Positions 11,401 to 23,768 of a stretch of 64,000 bases of DNA are shown in pieces. The position numbers were made by a program, and so were the translations under genes. How positions within the stretch are numbered: position 1 is the first letter of the stretch; every line of letters starts with the position of its first letter. A model generated the notes under the pieces. The model saw only the letters and a list, made by a program, of their open reading frames with translations, made no database searches and was not told the DNA's origin. The stretch comes from Syncephalis fuscata (lineage: Eukaryota > Zoopagomycota > Zoopagomycetes > Zoopagales > Piptocephalidaceae). Where the stretch lies: assembly GCA_025786725.1 (NCBI GenBank), contig JAHLTZ010000010.1:310001-374000 (forward strand). The letters run 5' to 3'.

Positions 11401-12190
11401 ATGCCACCAGAGCAGCGTCGTTTATTTGATCTTTTAAAGGAGAAGCAAAGCCAATTAGAGGCACAACAACGTGCTCATCAACAAGAGCAACGACAATTAC
11501 AGCAACGCATAGCCGATATGGAGCGTGAACATCGTGCTGAGGTCGAACGACGTGACAAAGATATAAATGATCTTGAAAGCCTTGTTGAAAGCAAGATATT
11601 TAGAGAAGCCGATTTAGAAGAGCAATTAGAGCAACAAACGGCAACGATTAATCAGCTGCAACAACGTGTCGGCTCTGGCTCAACATTTGGTAACGAATTA
11701 ACAGTAGATGCTCACTCGCATGGTATGGCCAGTCGTGCTAGCAGTGTAGGCCGTCCAGGTGCTCGTAGTCCATCTACCGCATCTAATACAAGTCGTTCAC
11801 GTAACCGCTCAGTAGCTCGTGACTATTCACAGCCGTACTGCGACATTTGTGAAGAGGATGGCCACGATATTATGAGCTGTCCAGCAATTACTGGTACAGC
11901 CAGCACCACTACTACTAATACTAAAGCAGCCATGGCTACTGATAATAAGAATACTATACCCGAAGAGGATGACGAACAATTTGATCGTCCGGTAAGTATT
12001 TTTAATTAAAAGTATTATAGATTATAGATTAATTTACTTATTTATTTATAGTATTGCGATAATTGCGAAGTATTTGGACAGCATTGGACTGAGGATTGTC
12101 CAGTTGAAAGCGAGGTCAGTTATAATTACACCATTCATTAATAGTTAATTAATAGTTAATCAATTAATATTTGTTCATTAGACATTTTAA
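8477..12190 (+). CDS. CLIP-170-like microtubule plus-end protein (CAP-Gly, coiled coil, two zinc knuckles, ETF tail); one apparent -1 frameshift
   Basis: Exons: 8477-8591, 8643 to about 11991 (frame break near 10757), 12052-12114, 12182-12190. The N-terminus carries an SxIP-type EB1-binding motif (KFGSGIPG). A CAP-Gly domain follows (RVRVESMNIEGTLRFLG.., signature GKNDGSVAGHVYF), then basic/Ser-rich linker, then about 750 residues of coiled coil. The C-terminus has two CCHC-like zinc knuckles (YCDICEEDGHDIMSCP and YCDNCEVFGQHWTEDCP) and ends SETF, the EEY/F-type tail of CLIP-170. Role: plus-end tracking and dynein/dynactin recruitment. The heptad reading frame runs ...EATLAERL in one frame and continues MAEQVATLK in the -1 frame; one extra A in TTAAGATGG would rejoin them. 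Without that, the protein would lack the zinc knuckles. Confidence 0.93.
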
Positions 12191-12920
12191 ATTGTTTCCC
12201 AATGCCAATCAATACTTATGCCATGACCAAACAGTATATGAAACAGGTAATTAATTTATTAATATAAATAACGAACGTGTTATAAATACACAGATGTATT
12301 AATACATCATTACTAATCATTTATCTCTATAGCGATACAATTCTCATTTATTTCCTATTATCTATGTCGTCGATGGTGGCATATACATACTTTTTGTACG
12401 TATTAATTGACCATCATTACAGGTCGACTGTGCTAGTTCCATGCAATCCATTATTAGTTAGTTATGTGCTTTTCTTTTACTAGGACAAGTCGGTCCAACT
12501 AATCATCCCCGTACTTTCCTGTAAACATTAATATAACAATAGTAATTATCATTATCTTCATTACTATTGGTATCAGTATAGTAGAGTATACTTGTCGAGT
12601 GAATTAAATAGATTTATAGAATGGTTAAACTATAAACAAATAACTATAACTATATTGAAAGAAACATCGTTTGTAATAAGAGAATTATAATACAAATTAA
12701 CAAATAATCATATTACCGTACGAGCAAAGAGTATTAACAGCGAAAAAGTTTATAAAAAATGTGTGATTTTTAACCAAATTTCTAGAAGAAGAGTCTTTGT
12801 TGAAATAGGGTGCAAATCTACAAGTAGACCCACAATCAGATTTCGAAAAAATAATTGAATACTCAAAAACAAGAAACTTTTAATACTTGTCATATTGTAT
12901 CTTGTAATTGCAATAGATAA
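12191..12920. other. Intergenic region between convergent genes
   Basis: Convergent 3' flanks of the CLIP-170 and PWWP-IBD genes. AT-rich; no gene seen. Confidence 0.5.
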
Positions 12921-15188
12921 TTATGACGCTGTGGAAGTCGTCGTCGTCGTCGTCGATGTATTTGTATTTGTTGTTGCTGTTGTGGATGCCAAATCATCAT
13001 CTCTTTTAATGGCCGTCACCGTAATTGTATTCTCTGTTGTTATTGATACTGGTACATTACCAGTATTGTTATCCATTTGTTGTTCTTTATTAGCAATGGG
13101 TGCAATTGTAGCCGGTACTATTTGCGCTACAGTGGGTGTAATACCATCCATAGCATCTTTATCGATATGGTCATCGTTTAAAGTTACTTCACGTTTTGTA
13201 CTCATCGTCTCTGCTTCGTTTTTATTGTTGTTATTGTTATTGTTATTGCTGTTATTATTGCTATTACTGTTATTAATATTGCTATTATTAGTCTTGTTAT
13301 TATTAATCTTATTATTGTTATCATGATAAGCATTATTCTTGTCTTCTTTAGTGGTTGTCAATAGACCATTTGGCTCTGCTTTGGCTCTGCTTTTGGCTCT
13401 GATCCATCAGTGTCCATAGCATCGATAGTATCGGATGGTTTTGTGGATTTTACCAGTGTTTCCTCTTCTGTTACTCTTATATTCATGGTTGGTGCTTGAT
13501 CTTGTTCCAGATGGGATGGGCTTTCCGTTTCACTAGCATGATTTGAGGCCGTAAAATGAATTGGTACCGTTGGTGTGACGGGTGATAGCGGCGATTTAGG
13601 TGCTTCTTCTAATAAAGTTCTCCATCGCTGTGTTAGACCGCGTGCCCGTCCCACCAAATCAACTGGATCATCGACCAGATTGAGTTGTGTAATACGGCGC
13701 ATAAGTTTACCAATTTTTGTTTCCTATTCATTAATAGATTATACAAATTAGTATATTATTAGATATAGTATATTAGGCGTTAATGATTACCATTAGTAAA
13801 GCAAGATCGACAGGGAATATTTCAATATCGCTCATAATTGCGCCACATTTGACCAAATCCTCAGACTAAAATAGCGTTAGTTTTGTATAAATATTAATGT
13901 TGCTATTTTTTACCTCAATGTTCTCTCGCAATACAATTTTCTGTAGCCGATGGCGAAGATACATAAGACGGCTATATGGATTTTCTATTCCATTTAAAGT
14001 ATTAGTTTTATATTATTAATTAATACTGCAACTTACCATCTTTCAAACTAAATTTGCCTGTAGGCTTTGGACGATCAGTAGAGCGAGCAGTACCAGTGGC
14101 TGTTTCATTCGATTTAGATGCTGAAAATTGGATATGTGGTGATTCAGGCTGTGGAGACTATTTACAAATAATTAAAGTTAATACAAAGTAGCTAATAGAC
14201 AATTTCAATTTCTACGTACCTTATCATTTGTTTCTACAGTCTTTCCACGTTTAGTATTACGTCGACGCTCTTTAATAGTGCCTGATGTGTTATTTTCTTC
14301 CTCAGAAGAATATGCAACAGCACCACGACGCCGTTTCGATGCCTGTGCTTTGGCACGTGGCTCTTTACCGCGTTTTGATGGCGTTACAGCCTTCTTCTTT
14401 CGTCCAGCCAATGATCCTCGTCGACCTGCACCATTAGAATTACCTTCTTCTTGATAATCGTCCTCTTCTTCAGCTTCTACAGGCTCTTCGGTAGCCCGAC
14501 GACGACCTGGTCTGCCTGGCTTTCCAGTAGGCGTATTATTCGTTTCTTTTTCATCATCGTCATTGCCCTCTCTGCCTTCTTCCTCCTCCTCTTCTTCTTC
14601 CTCGTCATCTTCATCATCATTCTCATCGGCCGCATCTGCAGCGCGTCTTCTCTCTTCAAGAACTGCTTCAATCTGATCTGGATCAAGTGCTTGTTGAATT
14701 GCTTGCTCAAAGTGTTTATCACGTTTTGGCAACTTTGAATATTGTGCTAAATGTTCCTGAAATGATCGTAAATTGTCAGGTGCAATCCAGCCACTGTATA
14801 TTCCGTCAATATTGTTAACTCTTAATTAATTCAGTCTACCTACTAGTCAAAAGTGCCTAAAAACAATACCGGCACCGATTGAGATCTACCTGGTGGTTTA
14901 CTACGTAGTACTTCATCTGATAGTTCCTTGTCATTCTCTACCTAATAGTAATTATCAATATTATTAGTATATACTCTAATTAAATCGTATCTGCCTTATT
15001 GTACACTTTTACTACATTCATCGAAATAGCAAATTAATCAATATCAATGCAAATACTCAATTATTTTCGTTTTCATTGTATATTGGCCAATTCTCTACAT
15101 TTAACCTGGCACTTACTCTTGAAGGCCAGAAGGGATATCCCTTCAATTTGGCCCATACAATATCGCCAGCTGTATGGTGTGTTGGCAT
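12921..15188 (-). CDS. PWWP + integrase-binding-domain (LEDGF/HRP2-like) chromatin protein; possible -1 frameshift near the C-terminus
   Basis: Spliced minus-strand gene starting at 15188. Exons 1-3 assemble a full PWWP domain: GDIVWAKLKGYPFWPSR, then VPVLFLGTFD, then YGWIAPDNLRSF across an intron with acceptor ATATACAG. Such domains read H3K36 methylation. A long acidic/basic disordered region (poly-Glu, GRPGRRR, KRRRG) follows. The C-terminal part (RLMYLRHRLQKIVLREN..., DLVKCGAIMSDIE, TKIGKLMRRITQLNL, RARGLTQRWRTLLEE) looks like the TFIIS-N/IBD helical bundle of LEDGF. The frame then stops at 13358; restoring one base near 13380 makes a perfect EPKA-EPKA-EPN repeat and extends the protein through an Asn/Thr-rich tail to 12921. 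If the shift is not real the CDS ends at 13358. Likely role: tethering factors to transcribed chromatin. Confidence 0.82.
13200..13330 (-). repeat. Trinucleotide run encoding poly-Asn
   Basis: Imperfect AAT/AAC (minus strand) repeat, read as an Asn-rich tract in the frame that continues the PWWP-IBD gene. Also open on the plus strand as a Leu run, which is only a shadow. Confidence 0.7.
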
Positions 15189-16893
15189 GCTAACTATATG
15201 AACGTCGCGTTCTAATCACGCAATCCAACAGCAACAACTACTAAATCGTTCGTAAGACTATTAATACTGCTACTACAGTTTGCTTTCGTCGTCGTCAGCG
15301 TCGTCGTATAAAGCTGCTGCTTGATTCAGTTACGATGCCAATTGCAATGAAAACAATCAATCCAAATCTAATCAACTGCTCGTTAGTCTTAACGTCTACT
15401 GATAGCTGTTATGTAGTATACAGACTGAAAACGCGTTGCTGCGTATATGCTACCCTACTTACGCGTTATACGATGGACAAATCGGGACCTAATCCTAGCA
15501 GCTGTCGGTAACAGTAGCCACTTTACAACAGCGGTATCTTCAATTCTACAACACCTATAACCAAAGTAGTATCAGAGACGCGAGCTAGTATCCCCGTATA
15601 GCTCGTGTTATTGCCGTTGCTCTTGCGTTGTAGCTGTAGCGGCACTAACTGAGTGACTGGAAGAAAAGAAGGAACCGGAAAGCAAAAATGAAACTTGCTG
15701 TAATGGAGAAAGAACAGTAAAAGGGATAAGTGCAAGGAGACGATTGGATAATAACAATAACAGAGGCCGTGAATATATGTGGCTGTGGGATTTATAAAAC
15801 AAATCAATGGATTATCGATTAGTATTATGACCACTACTCTATAATCATTGTTATTATTATAGATTATTATTATTATAGATTATTATTATTATAGATTATA
15901 TGATCGTTGGTACTACTTTATTGTTACTATTACTACTATTGCTATTGCTTCTATACTATTACTACTATTATATCATTATTATTGCATTGTAATTATTATT
16001 ATTGCACACTTGTTCACGTGTTGTAATGGCTGGTTTTATTAAATATTGGTCATAGCTGAATATCAAATATATTTATTAGGCTTAATTCAAAGTAGATCAA
16101 TTGATTTATTGATCCATTATCAAATCAATGATTGAATAATAGTGGCAAGTAATGATGGTGGTGATGGTGATGGTGTGATGAACAAAGCAATCTGTTGTAT
16201 AAACCGTCACATAAAAGATGGTGATAGATAATAGTAACAGTGGGTAAATAAAAACTGTCAAATCATACCCCTGTCAATGTAAAACTATCATTTTAATTTG
16301 AGTTGATGACCAGCAGAGAAAACAAGTCATAAAATACAGCTAAATCTATGCTATTAAAGTGTAAAATATACTATAGATACAACAATTAAACAGATCCATT
16401 TAACGATAAAGCAGTATTTATTTACTATGCTTGTATATACAACAAGTAATAATGGTAATAATAAGGGTCAATTGTACAAATAAAAAGTAATAGTAACATT
16501 ATAGTTTAATCATACTAATATGATCAGTGTTCATGTCATGTTTACTACCACACACCATACTGTGATGGAAAAAAAATAGTTTTTCTATTTGTCGTTTCCC
16601 GTCTGCCCTTCTCTCTTTTCTCCCTCCTCTTTTCCATCCCGGACGGCACTCTTTGCTCCTACAGCAACGGCACAAGGGAACTAGGTAATTACATATGATT
16701 CACGGTATATGCACATACAACATGCATAGATCAACGAGGGAGATGCGTGCTATGGAACTCAGAGTAATGGCACAGTTGGATCTGTGACCATGCGCTACAG
16801 TAGCTCGAACTTGGACGCTAGATAAATAGGCATAGATACAAGTGGCTAACGAACGTGTATTTTTACTTTGCCATTTATTCTTTTAGCGTCAAC
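15189..16893. other. 1.7-kb intergenic region: divergent promoters and simple repeats
   Basis: No gene seen. It contains the upstream side of the PWWP-IBD gene, the tandem repeat at about 15843-15901, AT-rich simple sequence, and near 16590-16645 a strong pyrimidine tract (CCCTTCTCTCTTTTCTCCCT) about 250 bp before the eL30 start. That is the kind of element expected at a ribosomal-protein promoter. Confidence 0.5.
15843..15901. repeat. Short tandem repeat, about 18-bp unit, three copies
   Basis: Three near-identical units of the form ATTATTATTATAGATT in tandem. Simple AT-rich minisatellite in non-coding DNA. Confidence 0.75.
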
Positions 16894-17544
16894 ATGGTCG
16901 CCATCAAGAAATCCGTAAGTATGCGTTGAACTGGCATATTGTACGCGAGATTCTCGTTTGATCAGTGCAAGCCTTTTCAATTTGTTTATTCATATGTTAT
17001 GATACGGTACTAACGACATTGTATGCTCCCCTCCCTCCACTATATACATACATATATATATGGCATGATATCATTTGATATTAATAGAAGAAGGCCTCAG
17101 AGTCTATTAACTCGCGTCTTGCCCTCGTGATGAAGAGTGGCAAGTACACCCTTGGCTACCGCTCCACCCTTAAGACCCTCCGTCAAGGCAAATGTAAGTT
17201 GTAATCCATGGCGTATAGTGTTGATAAAACAAGATATATGTCTAATAACAATAATAACAATAATAACAATAATGCTAATAATATGAATGCAATCTATCAA
17301 TGTCTATTGATCATAAATCTTTATTAATATAGCCAAGTTGATCATCATCGCTGGTAACTGCCCACCTCTCCGCAAGTCTGAGATTGAGTACTACGCTATG
17401 TTGTCCAAGACCGGTGTCCACCACTACACTGGTAACAACGTCGATCTCGGCACTGCCTGCGGTAAATACTACCGTGTCGGTGTTTTGTCCATCACCGATG
17501 CCGGAGACAGTGACATCATTAAGGCCCAGGAGGAACAGCAGTAA
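16894..17544 (+). CDS. RPL30: 60S ribosomal protein eL30
   Basis: Component of the large ribosomal subunit. Three exons, 16894-16914, 17088-17193 and 17333-17544, give 112 aa, the normal family length. The product begins [18 protein letters not shown] and contains [39 protein letters not shown] and [19 protein letters not shown], all diagnostic of eL30. The first exon has only seven codons, and its 173-nt intron is long for this window. Codon use is visibly more biased (frequent C-ending codons such as ATC and AAG) than in neighbours, as expected for a highly expressed gene. A pyrimidine-rich upstream tract lies near 16600. Convergent with FIP1, about 360 bp between stops. Confidence 0.97.
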
Positions 17545-17900
17545 AGCGAGTCTACTGCTTTAATGCATGTTGCCTATATGCGCCACCATTGTTCTCCTCT
17601 CTCGTGCATTCTTTCGTTTCACTGCTGACCATTTGTGATACACAGCATGTGTGCAACACTATTTTCTAAAGTCTGGTGAAATAGGATTAATGCTTTATAT
17701 ATTGCTACAAGTGTATAGATGTATTGACATGTTTAATTGTATTCTATATGTATCTATGTATATGTGTGTATCTATATATATATATGTGTGTATATGCTTT
17801 TATAAGCTTGTTTTTTTACAAAAGTATTATAACGATCAATGATTTGTATTTAATAGTTCATAACAACAACGATTGCAGTCGCGTGACAATACAATGAAAA
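17545..17900. other. Convergent 3' flanks with TA/TG simple repeats
   Basis: Between the eL30 and FIP1 stop codons. Holds a TATATG-type microsatellite around 17700-17800; no gene. Confidence 0.5.
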
Positions 17901-20442
17901 TTAATGACGACGTCGATGAGTTGAAGATGATGATGGTGATCGTTTACGATGTGATCGTGTTGTTTCACTAGTAGTCGTTGTAGTCGCTGTTGTTGTCGCA
18001 TCTGTACGGCGTCGAGTGGGTGAGCTATAATAAATAGAATAGGTAAATAAATAAATAAATAATAATTAATTAATACTTACCGAGATCGGCCACTACTTCG
18101 TTCTTCTCGATGAGATTCACCACTGCCACCACCACGACGATCTCCATGTCGGTCTCGATCCTAATTATAGATAGCATTATTATTGTTATTATAACTAATC
18201 TACTATACTAAATTCAATTCATCTTACGCGATGTTCTCTGCTTGGACTGCCACGTCGATGCCGTTCACCACCACTATCACGCTGACTACCACTACTTGAA
18301 TTTCTATCTCGACGTTCTCGAGATGCTGCACGAGTAGTTGCACTTGCTGATCCTGTATTAGTATTAATATTAGCAGTGGTTGCTGCTGCTGCTGTTGCTG
18401 CTGCTGTAGTATCATTATTTATATGTGAACGATTACTATTACCATGTCGATCTTCAGTTGATTTCTCTACTGTGTCACCACCACCTTCACGTTGACTGCC
18501 ACTACTAGGTGCTGATCGATTTGATCCAGATCCTCTATTATAGTGTTATTAGTGATGAAATTAATAAATAAATAGTTATCTACCTTGTACTGCCTCGACC
18601 ACGTCCTGAACTTTGATTTGATGGATTGGGTGCTGTATTAGTTGAAGTATTTGATTTGTTATCTGCATTATTGGCACTACGCTGCATCATATTTGGATTA
18701 TTAGGAAATCCATTTTGATTAAAGCCTCTTGAAGACTGGGCCATATCTGGTCCAGGAAAGAATGGGAATGGTGGTGGCATACCTCCTGGCATGTCCTAAG
18801 TAACAGTGGTAGTATATATGTATATATTATATATTATTTAGTAAAGTATATATTATATAATATGACTTACAGGCATGAAAACTGGTGGTCTAAATTGAGG
18901 TGGCTTATCTGTAATAATAAACGTTAATAAGTATTTAATATATATATATATATAGTTGCTATTAATTAATTAATTGATAATTACCTGTTGAATTTGAATT
19001 ATTACTTGTATTGTTGGCATTTTCACCCATACCTAATGGATCAATTATATTTATCGATTATTATTAATATAACCATTATGACTATAATGTCAATACTACA
19101 TTACCAGGTGGATTCTGCCATCCTCCACGAGCTGCTACGGCAGCCATAATATGTGGTGGTGGTGGGAAGGGTAGATTCGGCATACCCGGCAGTGTCATAC
19201 CCGGTGGCAATCCCATCATACCAGGCGGCATACCAGGTGGTAATAAGGCAGGTGCACTACCTGGTGGCAATCCACTTGATGGTGCTTGTCCTAATGCTGC
19301 TGCTTGTAATTCTGGTGGTAATTCATGTATGTCCACCTTTGATTCCAATGCCTATATCATCAATCAATTAGCTGGTTGGTTAATTAACTGCATATTATAT
19401 ATATATATATTCAATAATCACTTACATTAATACGCTTTTTAATACTTAATTCTTCACGAATTTGTTTTTGACGTGCACAATACATACGCCACGTAGATTC
19501 ATCAAATCCATAATTGAAATAATCCGTTAAATCGGCACCTATTTATATTGCAGTTATAATGACTATCATAAATTATTGGATTCAACAACTTACCAGGCTT
19601 TCGCCATGGCCGATCCTCCAACGAATCGGGATCAACATCGTAAATAGGCTTGCCATTTAATTCGGCCACTGCTCGTAAATCGACTGTGCCTGCCTTTACT
19701 GTGGCTGTTGTTCCTGTAGCATCGTCTAATTATCCACACAACATTAATTCAATTAGTGCTAATTCTATATTACTTGTATCTAATTCCACTACCTTCAGTA
19801 CCACTACCAGCCCCTTCGCCATTTGCTCCAGTGCCAGTACCACCTGCACCGGCATTAGTTGACCTTTTTGACCTTGATGTTTAATGGTCACTAATGCTTC
19901 TGATCTATTAATTTGCATATTTATTAATCACACATTTAACTGTAATTAACTAGTATTGATTATTTACCTTTTAGCCGGTTCAGTGGCTGCTTCAGCCGTA
20001 GTTTCATCAATAACTACTTCAAAATCCTATATTATTATTATGTATCATTAATATTACCGCGTCTATTATCTAGATTACACATCAATTTACCGAGTCGCTA
20101 CTATCGTCTTCTTCCTCGTCTTCTTCGTTAGCAGCCTCCTCTTTATCTTTTCCTTTTCGTTATTCTTATTCTTCGTTACAGTATCTGTTTCCATAGCATT
20201 GGCTGCTGCTTCAGCCTCGGCCAGCTCTTCATCGTCAGCCAGAAAGTTGTCACCTACAAGAATCAAGTCAATTTTAATAAAATCACTTTATTAGTTACTA
20301 TTAACTTACCAGTAGTAGTTGCCGTAGCTGAAACTGACGATTGACCGTCATTGGCAGCTGTACCAGTGTCATCGCCATATAGAAAAGCATCTTCGTCTTC
20401 TTCGTCAACCAATAGTGACGTCGTTGGCTGTGTCGCGGCCAT
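17901..20442 (-). CDS. FIP1: Pre-mRNA 3'-end processing factor FIP1; contains an obligatory -1 frameshift in exon 2
   Basis: Subunit of the cleavage and polyadenylation specificity complex that tethers poly(A) polymerase. About 13 exons. The start ([23 protein letters not shown]) lies at 20442. Exon 3 gives an acidic [10 protein letters not shown] patch. The diagnostic Fip1 motif spans exons 5-6: [29 protein letters not shown]. Then come a Pro/Gly/Met-rich region ([16 protein letters not shown]) and an Arg/Ser/Glu-rich C-terminus, as in metazoan FIP1L1. In exon 2 the annotated frame turns basic and reaches a stop in exon 3; restoring one A at the A-run near 20148-20151 gives [16 protein letters not shown] and splices in phase into exon 3. 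Exon 4 (about 19800-19900) may hold a second shift, since the alternative frame is Gly/Ala/Thr-rich, but its unshifted frame also splices in phase. Confidence 0.92.
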
Positions 20443-20768
20443 ATTGTTCTACTAACTTATATATATATATATATATACGCGTGCTAATACTTTACTAAGA
20501 GGAAAGGATTGTGCACACACATACACATTCACAGTTATATACGTACACGTATATCTACACGTAGACCCGTATAGTAATCAATAGAAGTAAAGGAATCCGA
20601 TGTGGCAAGAAATACACAGGATCGACGAAAGTTTGTTTTCTTTTTTATCATCGTTCTATATTATATTCCATTCTATTGACTAACTAACTAACCAACTCTA
20701 ACTAGCCACCTTTATTTTATTCTCTACTTGATCTGCTATACTTGGATATTCATTCATATAAGCAGATC
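20443..20768. promoter_or_regulatory. Divergent promoter region between FIP1 and the Ser/Gly-rich gene
   Basis: 326 bp between two head-to-head start codons. Includes an (AT)n run at about 20459-20476 and CT-rich DNA close to the plus-strand start. Promoter role is inferred from layout only. Confidence 0.5.
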
Positions 20769-22234
20769 ATGTCGGGACAGCCACCACCTTCTGACTATGG
20801 ACGCTCCCGTTATGCGTACGGTAGCAGTAGTAATAGTGGTACTGGCAGCGGTGCAGGACCATCTTTAGGATCGGCTTCAGGTGGTGGCAGCTCTTCCTCG
20901 CCTAGTAGTGCTTTCCGTACTACAGCGGCCGGTCGTAACTTTACAACGCCTTCACAACGACAACAAACAACCGGTGGCAGTAGTAGTAGCAATAGTGGAG
21001 GAGGAGGAGGAGGAGGTACTGGCACTAGCAGTAGCAGTGGTAATCACTCTCCTTCTCATTCAAGATACGCGCACGAAAGTAATTATAGCTCTTATCGTCA
21101 TAGTTCATCGAATGCTGGTAATGCCAACTCTTCCTCGTCACCTTCATCCAACTATTATCGTGGACGGGGTAGTGGATATCGTAGCAGTTACAACGAACAT
21201 CGATATGGCTATAGTTCACGTAGTTATTCTCATAATGGCTCAGGAGGTCGTCAAGCAGTTATGGCCAATTGCCTTCAGGCCCAGCAGGCGATAGACGGTC
21301 CTCTGGATCTAGTAGTGGATATCACTCACGCCAGTATCATCGATCACCTTCACATAATCCCTATTATGGATCATCGAGTTCACCAGCCAGTCATTATAAT
21401 CGATATCAATCACAGTACTCACAGTCGCAGTCATCATCGAATTTGTCATATGCTCATGGGCCATCATCATCAGCATTATCATCCGGACCCACGTCTAATA
21501 CAGCGGCTGCCTCTTCATCAACTGCATCTGCTTCGACATCTTATGGCGGCTCATCCAATGCTACTGCAACATCAAGTAGTTATTTGGCCACAGCAACTAC
21601 GGGACCGCCGCCTAATGGACCAAGTTACGGTTCACGGTCCTATTATCGTGGTGGATCCACTACGGCAGGGCCGGCTTCATCGTCACAGTCTACGTCAGCA
21701 GCATTAAATACGGGTGCGACAACAGTTATTGCTACGGCCGCACCTGCACCTACTCCTACCGGTCTTCCATTAGGACCAGCTGCTATGATGAATCCTAGTG
21801 GTGGTGTTAGTAGTAGTAGTGGTGGTGTATCTATGACACGATCGCACAGTTATGACACACAGTCTATGGCTAGTAAATCAAATTTATTAGGTAGCACTTT
21901 TTCATGGGCTATAGAATTGGAACGTGAGGTATGTTTATAACTGTAACAATAATAATTAATGTATTTAATATGAATGTGAATATGTGTAAAATAGATGATT
22001 CGTCACAAAACGGAAACACTTCGATTGCGTGGTGAAGAAACATCAATACTTGAACATTTACGTAAATCAACATTTGAACTTCAAATGGCCGACTGGGAAG
22101 TTGAAAAGATGCAACAACAGCTTGATTTAGTCAACTCACAATTGGAACAATTTGAACCGACTATCAAACGACCAGATAATAGCAATAATGGCAATAATGG
22201 CAATAATAGTAATACAGAAGTAGTGGCCGGATAG
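20769..22234 (+). CDS. Ser/Gly/Tyr-rich protein with C-terminal coiled coil, function unknown; contains a -1 frameshift
   Basis: Starts MSGQPPPSDYGRSRYAYG; the upstream in-frame ATG at 20742 is possible. About 330 residues of Ser/Gly/Asn low complexity with RGRG and many SSY units suggest an intrinsically disordered, possibly condensate-forming region. After one intron (donor 21929, acceptor ending 21994) the C-terminus is a coiled coil: LEREMIRHKTETLRLRGEE, then EHLRKSTFELQMADWEVEK, then QLDLVNSQLEQF. I cannot place this domain in a named family. The low-complexity part needs a -1 shift near 21250-21265: the unshifted frame changes to an unrelated Leu/His/Pro composition and ends at 21707, whereas the shifted frame keeps the Ser/Tyr/Gly pattern and joins the coiled coil. 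Confidence 0.75.
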
Positions 22235-22986
22235 CCATAGTCGTTATATTTAAATGTTTAGGCTATCTCTTATCTATCGTGTCGTACTAGGACCAATTAT
22301 AGTAGTATTTTATTGAAGGTCTGGCGCGCTATTTAGGTATGATGATATACATGGTATATATGATAATTATATGTGTAATAAAATAAATAGATCTATTATT
22401 ATACAAATTTTTTGTTTGAGAGTAATACAAAGATGTAAACATCTACACCACTAGCCACTATGGCTCGTTAATAAAACCGCATAATTGAACGCCTATAACA
22501 ATTACCGCTTCCTAACAATAAATGATATATTTTCTTTATCGCCGACCTATGGTGTAGATGACAATGGTAATAAATGGGTATAAACGGGTTTTCAGTAGCA
22601 CACTATAACCTGGCATGATTGTACTGAACGTGGTACCTAACACCAATCCGCGCCTAGTGACTTATTCATTTATAATGGAACCGGATTGGGCCATACAGGT
22701 TTTAGAAGTCGTTAAATGAAACGCTCAAGTACCTGCCATGCAGCGTATCAATTTATTTTCTTTAGTCAACTTTGCCGATACTAACGTACTACCTATTTCT
22801 TTATTTATCCACTTATTCATTGATTGATATCGACACTCGTATCGGCATTGCATTCTTGTTTTAGCGCATGCGCTAGTTTCTTTGTTATTGCCATTGTGCG
22901 TATTTACGTACTATCATCATAATCATCATCATTATCGCCATTATCGCCATTATCACCGTCACCATTAAGCGCTGACCTAAAGTGAT
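22235..22986. other. Intergenic region upstream of the first 7TM gene
   Basis: No gene seen. Trinucleotide-rich DNA (ATCATCATTATCGCC type) runs up to the start codon of the downstream gene. Confidence 0.45.
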
Positions 22987-23721
22987 ATGGCCCACTCGCA
23001 CGATCCATCTTTATCGTTAGGCTTGACTACTGGGCGAGGCATGCACTTTAATTCTTATGATTGGCGATACAATAGTCTTTCAAAACTTATTATTGTTATT
23101 CTAGCTGCCATACAGTGCAGTAATTTTCAATATGCTATTCGCTTGCTTTACAAACACCGTCGACAACTATTTCTAATTAATGTTATTCCGTCACTGCTCG
23201 GTATGGTTGCTTGTATAGCGGCTCTTTCCTCTGAACTATTTCCCCGGCGTATTAATTGTAATGTTGTTGGTTATGCCAATGTTACCGTTGTGGCCGTCGG
23301 TACACCTGCCATGGCCATTATTCTTATGGCCAAAGCCTACACGGGGGCCAGTCGCACTGCATGGTTTCGGTGCATAGCCACCTTGGTTATTCTTGGAAAT
23401 GTAGCCGTTGGACTTGCTGGGTACTTTTCATTCAGCATGGATATAAGCCAATCTGGTTTATGTTCATCCACCGTGGAAATTAACTGGGTGGTCGGTAAAT
23501 CGGTGATTGATCTAGTTACCAATATAACACTGGTAACCGGATTTACACTGGCTTTTTTGCTAGCAAAAGAGTGGCAACGAAAACAATTACGCCGTGCTCT
23601 GATTAGAGACGGCCTTTTATATGCAGTTTTAGCGGCAGCCGCTAATATACTTACCGCCGTATTAATTCTTTCTTCTTGGGACACCAACGCATGGAAAATG
23701 CATTTATATGGATTGGATTGT

Positions 23722-23768
<47 letters not shown>

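Noticed and set aside
12895-13326. Plus-strand hydrophobic ORF with long Leu run
   Set aside because: Reverse of the poly-Asn repeat; composition artefact.
15523-15834. 103-codon minus-strand frame
   Set aside because: No family resemblance, no signal peptide or splice context; Leu/Phe/Tyr composition from AT-rich DNA.
19800-19900. Second frameshift in FIP1 exon 4
   Set aside because: The Gly/Ala/Thr-rich alternative frame is attractive, but the unshifted frame splices in phase to exon 5, so it is not required.
20881-21294. Val/Leu-rich frame overlapping the Ser/Gly-rich gene
   Set aside because: Alternative frame of GGT/AGT repeats.
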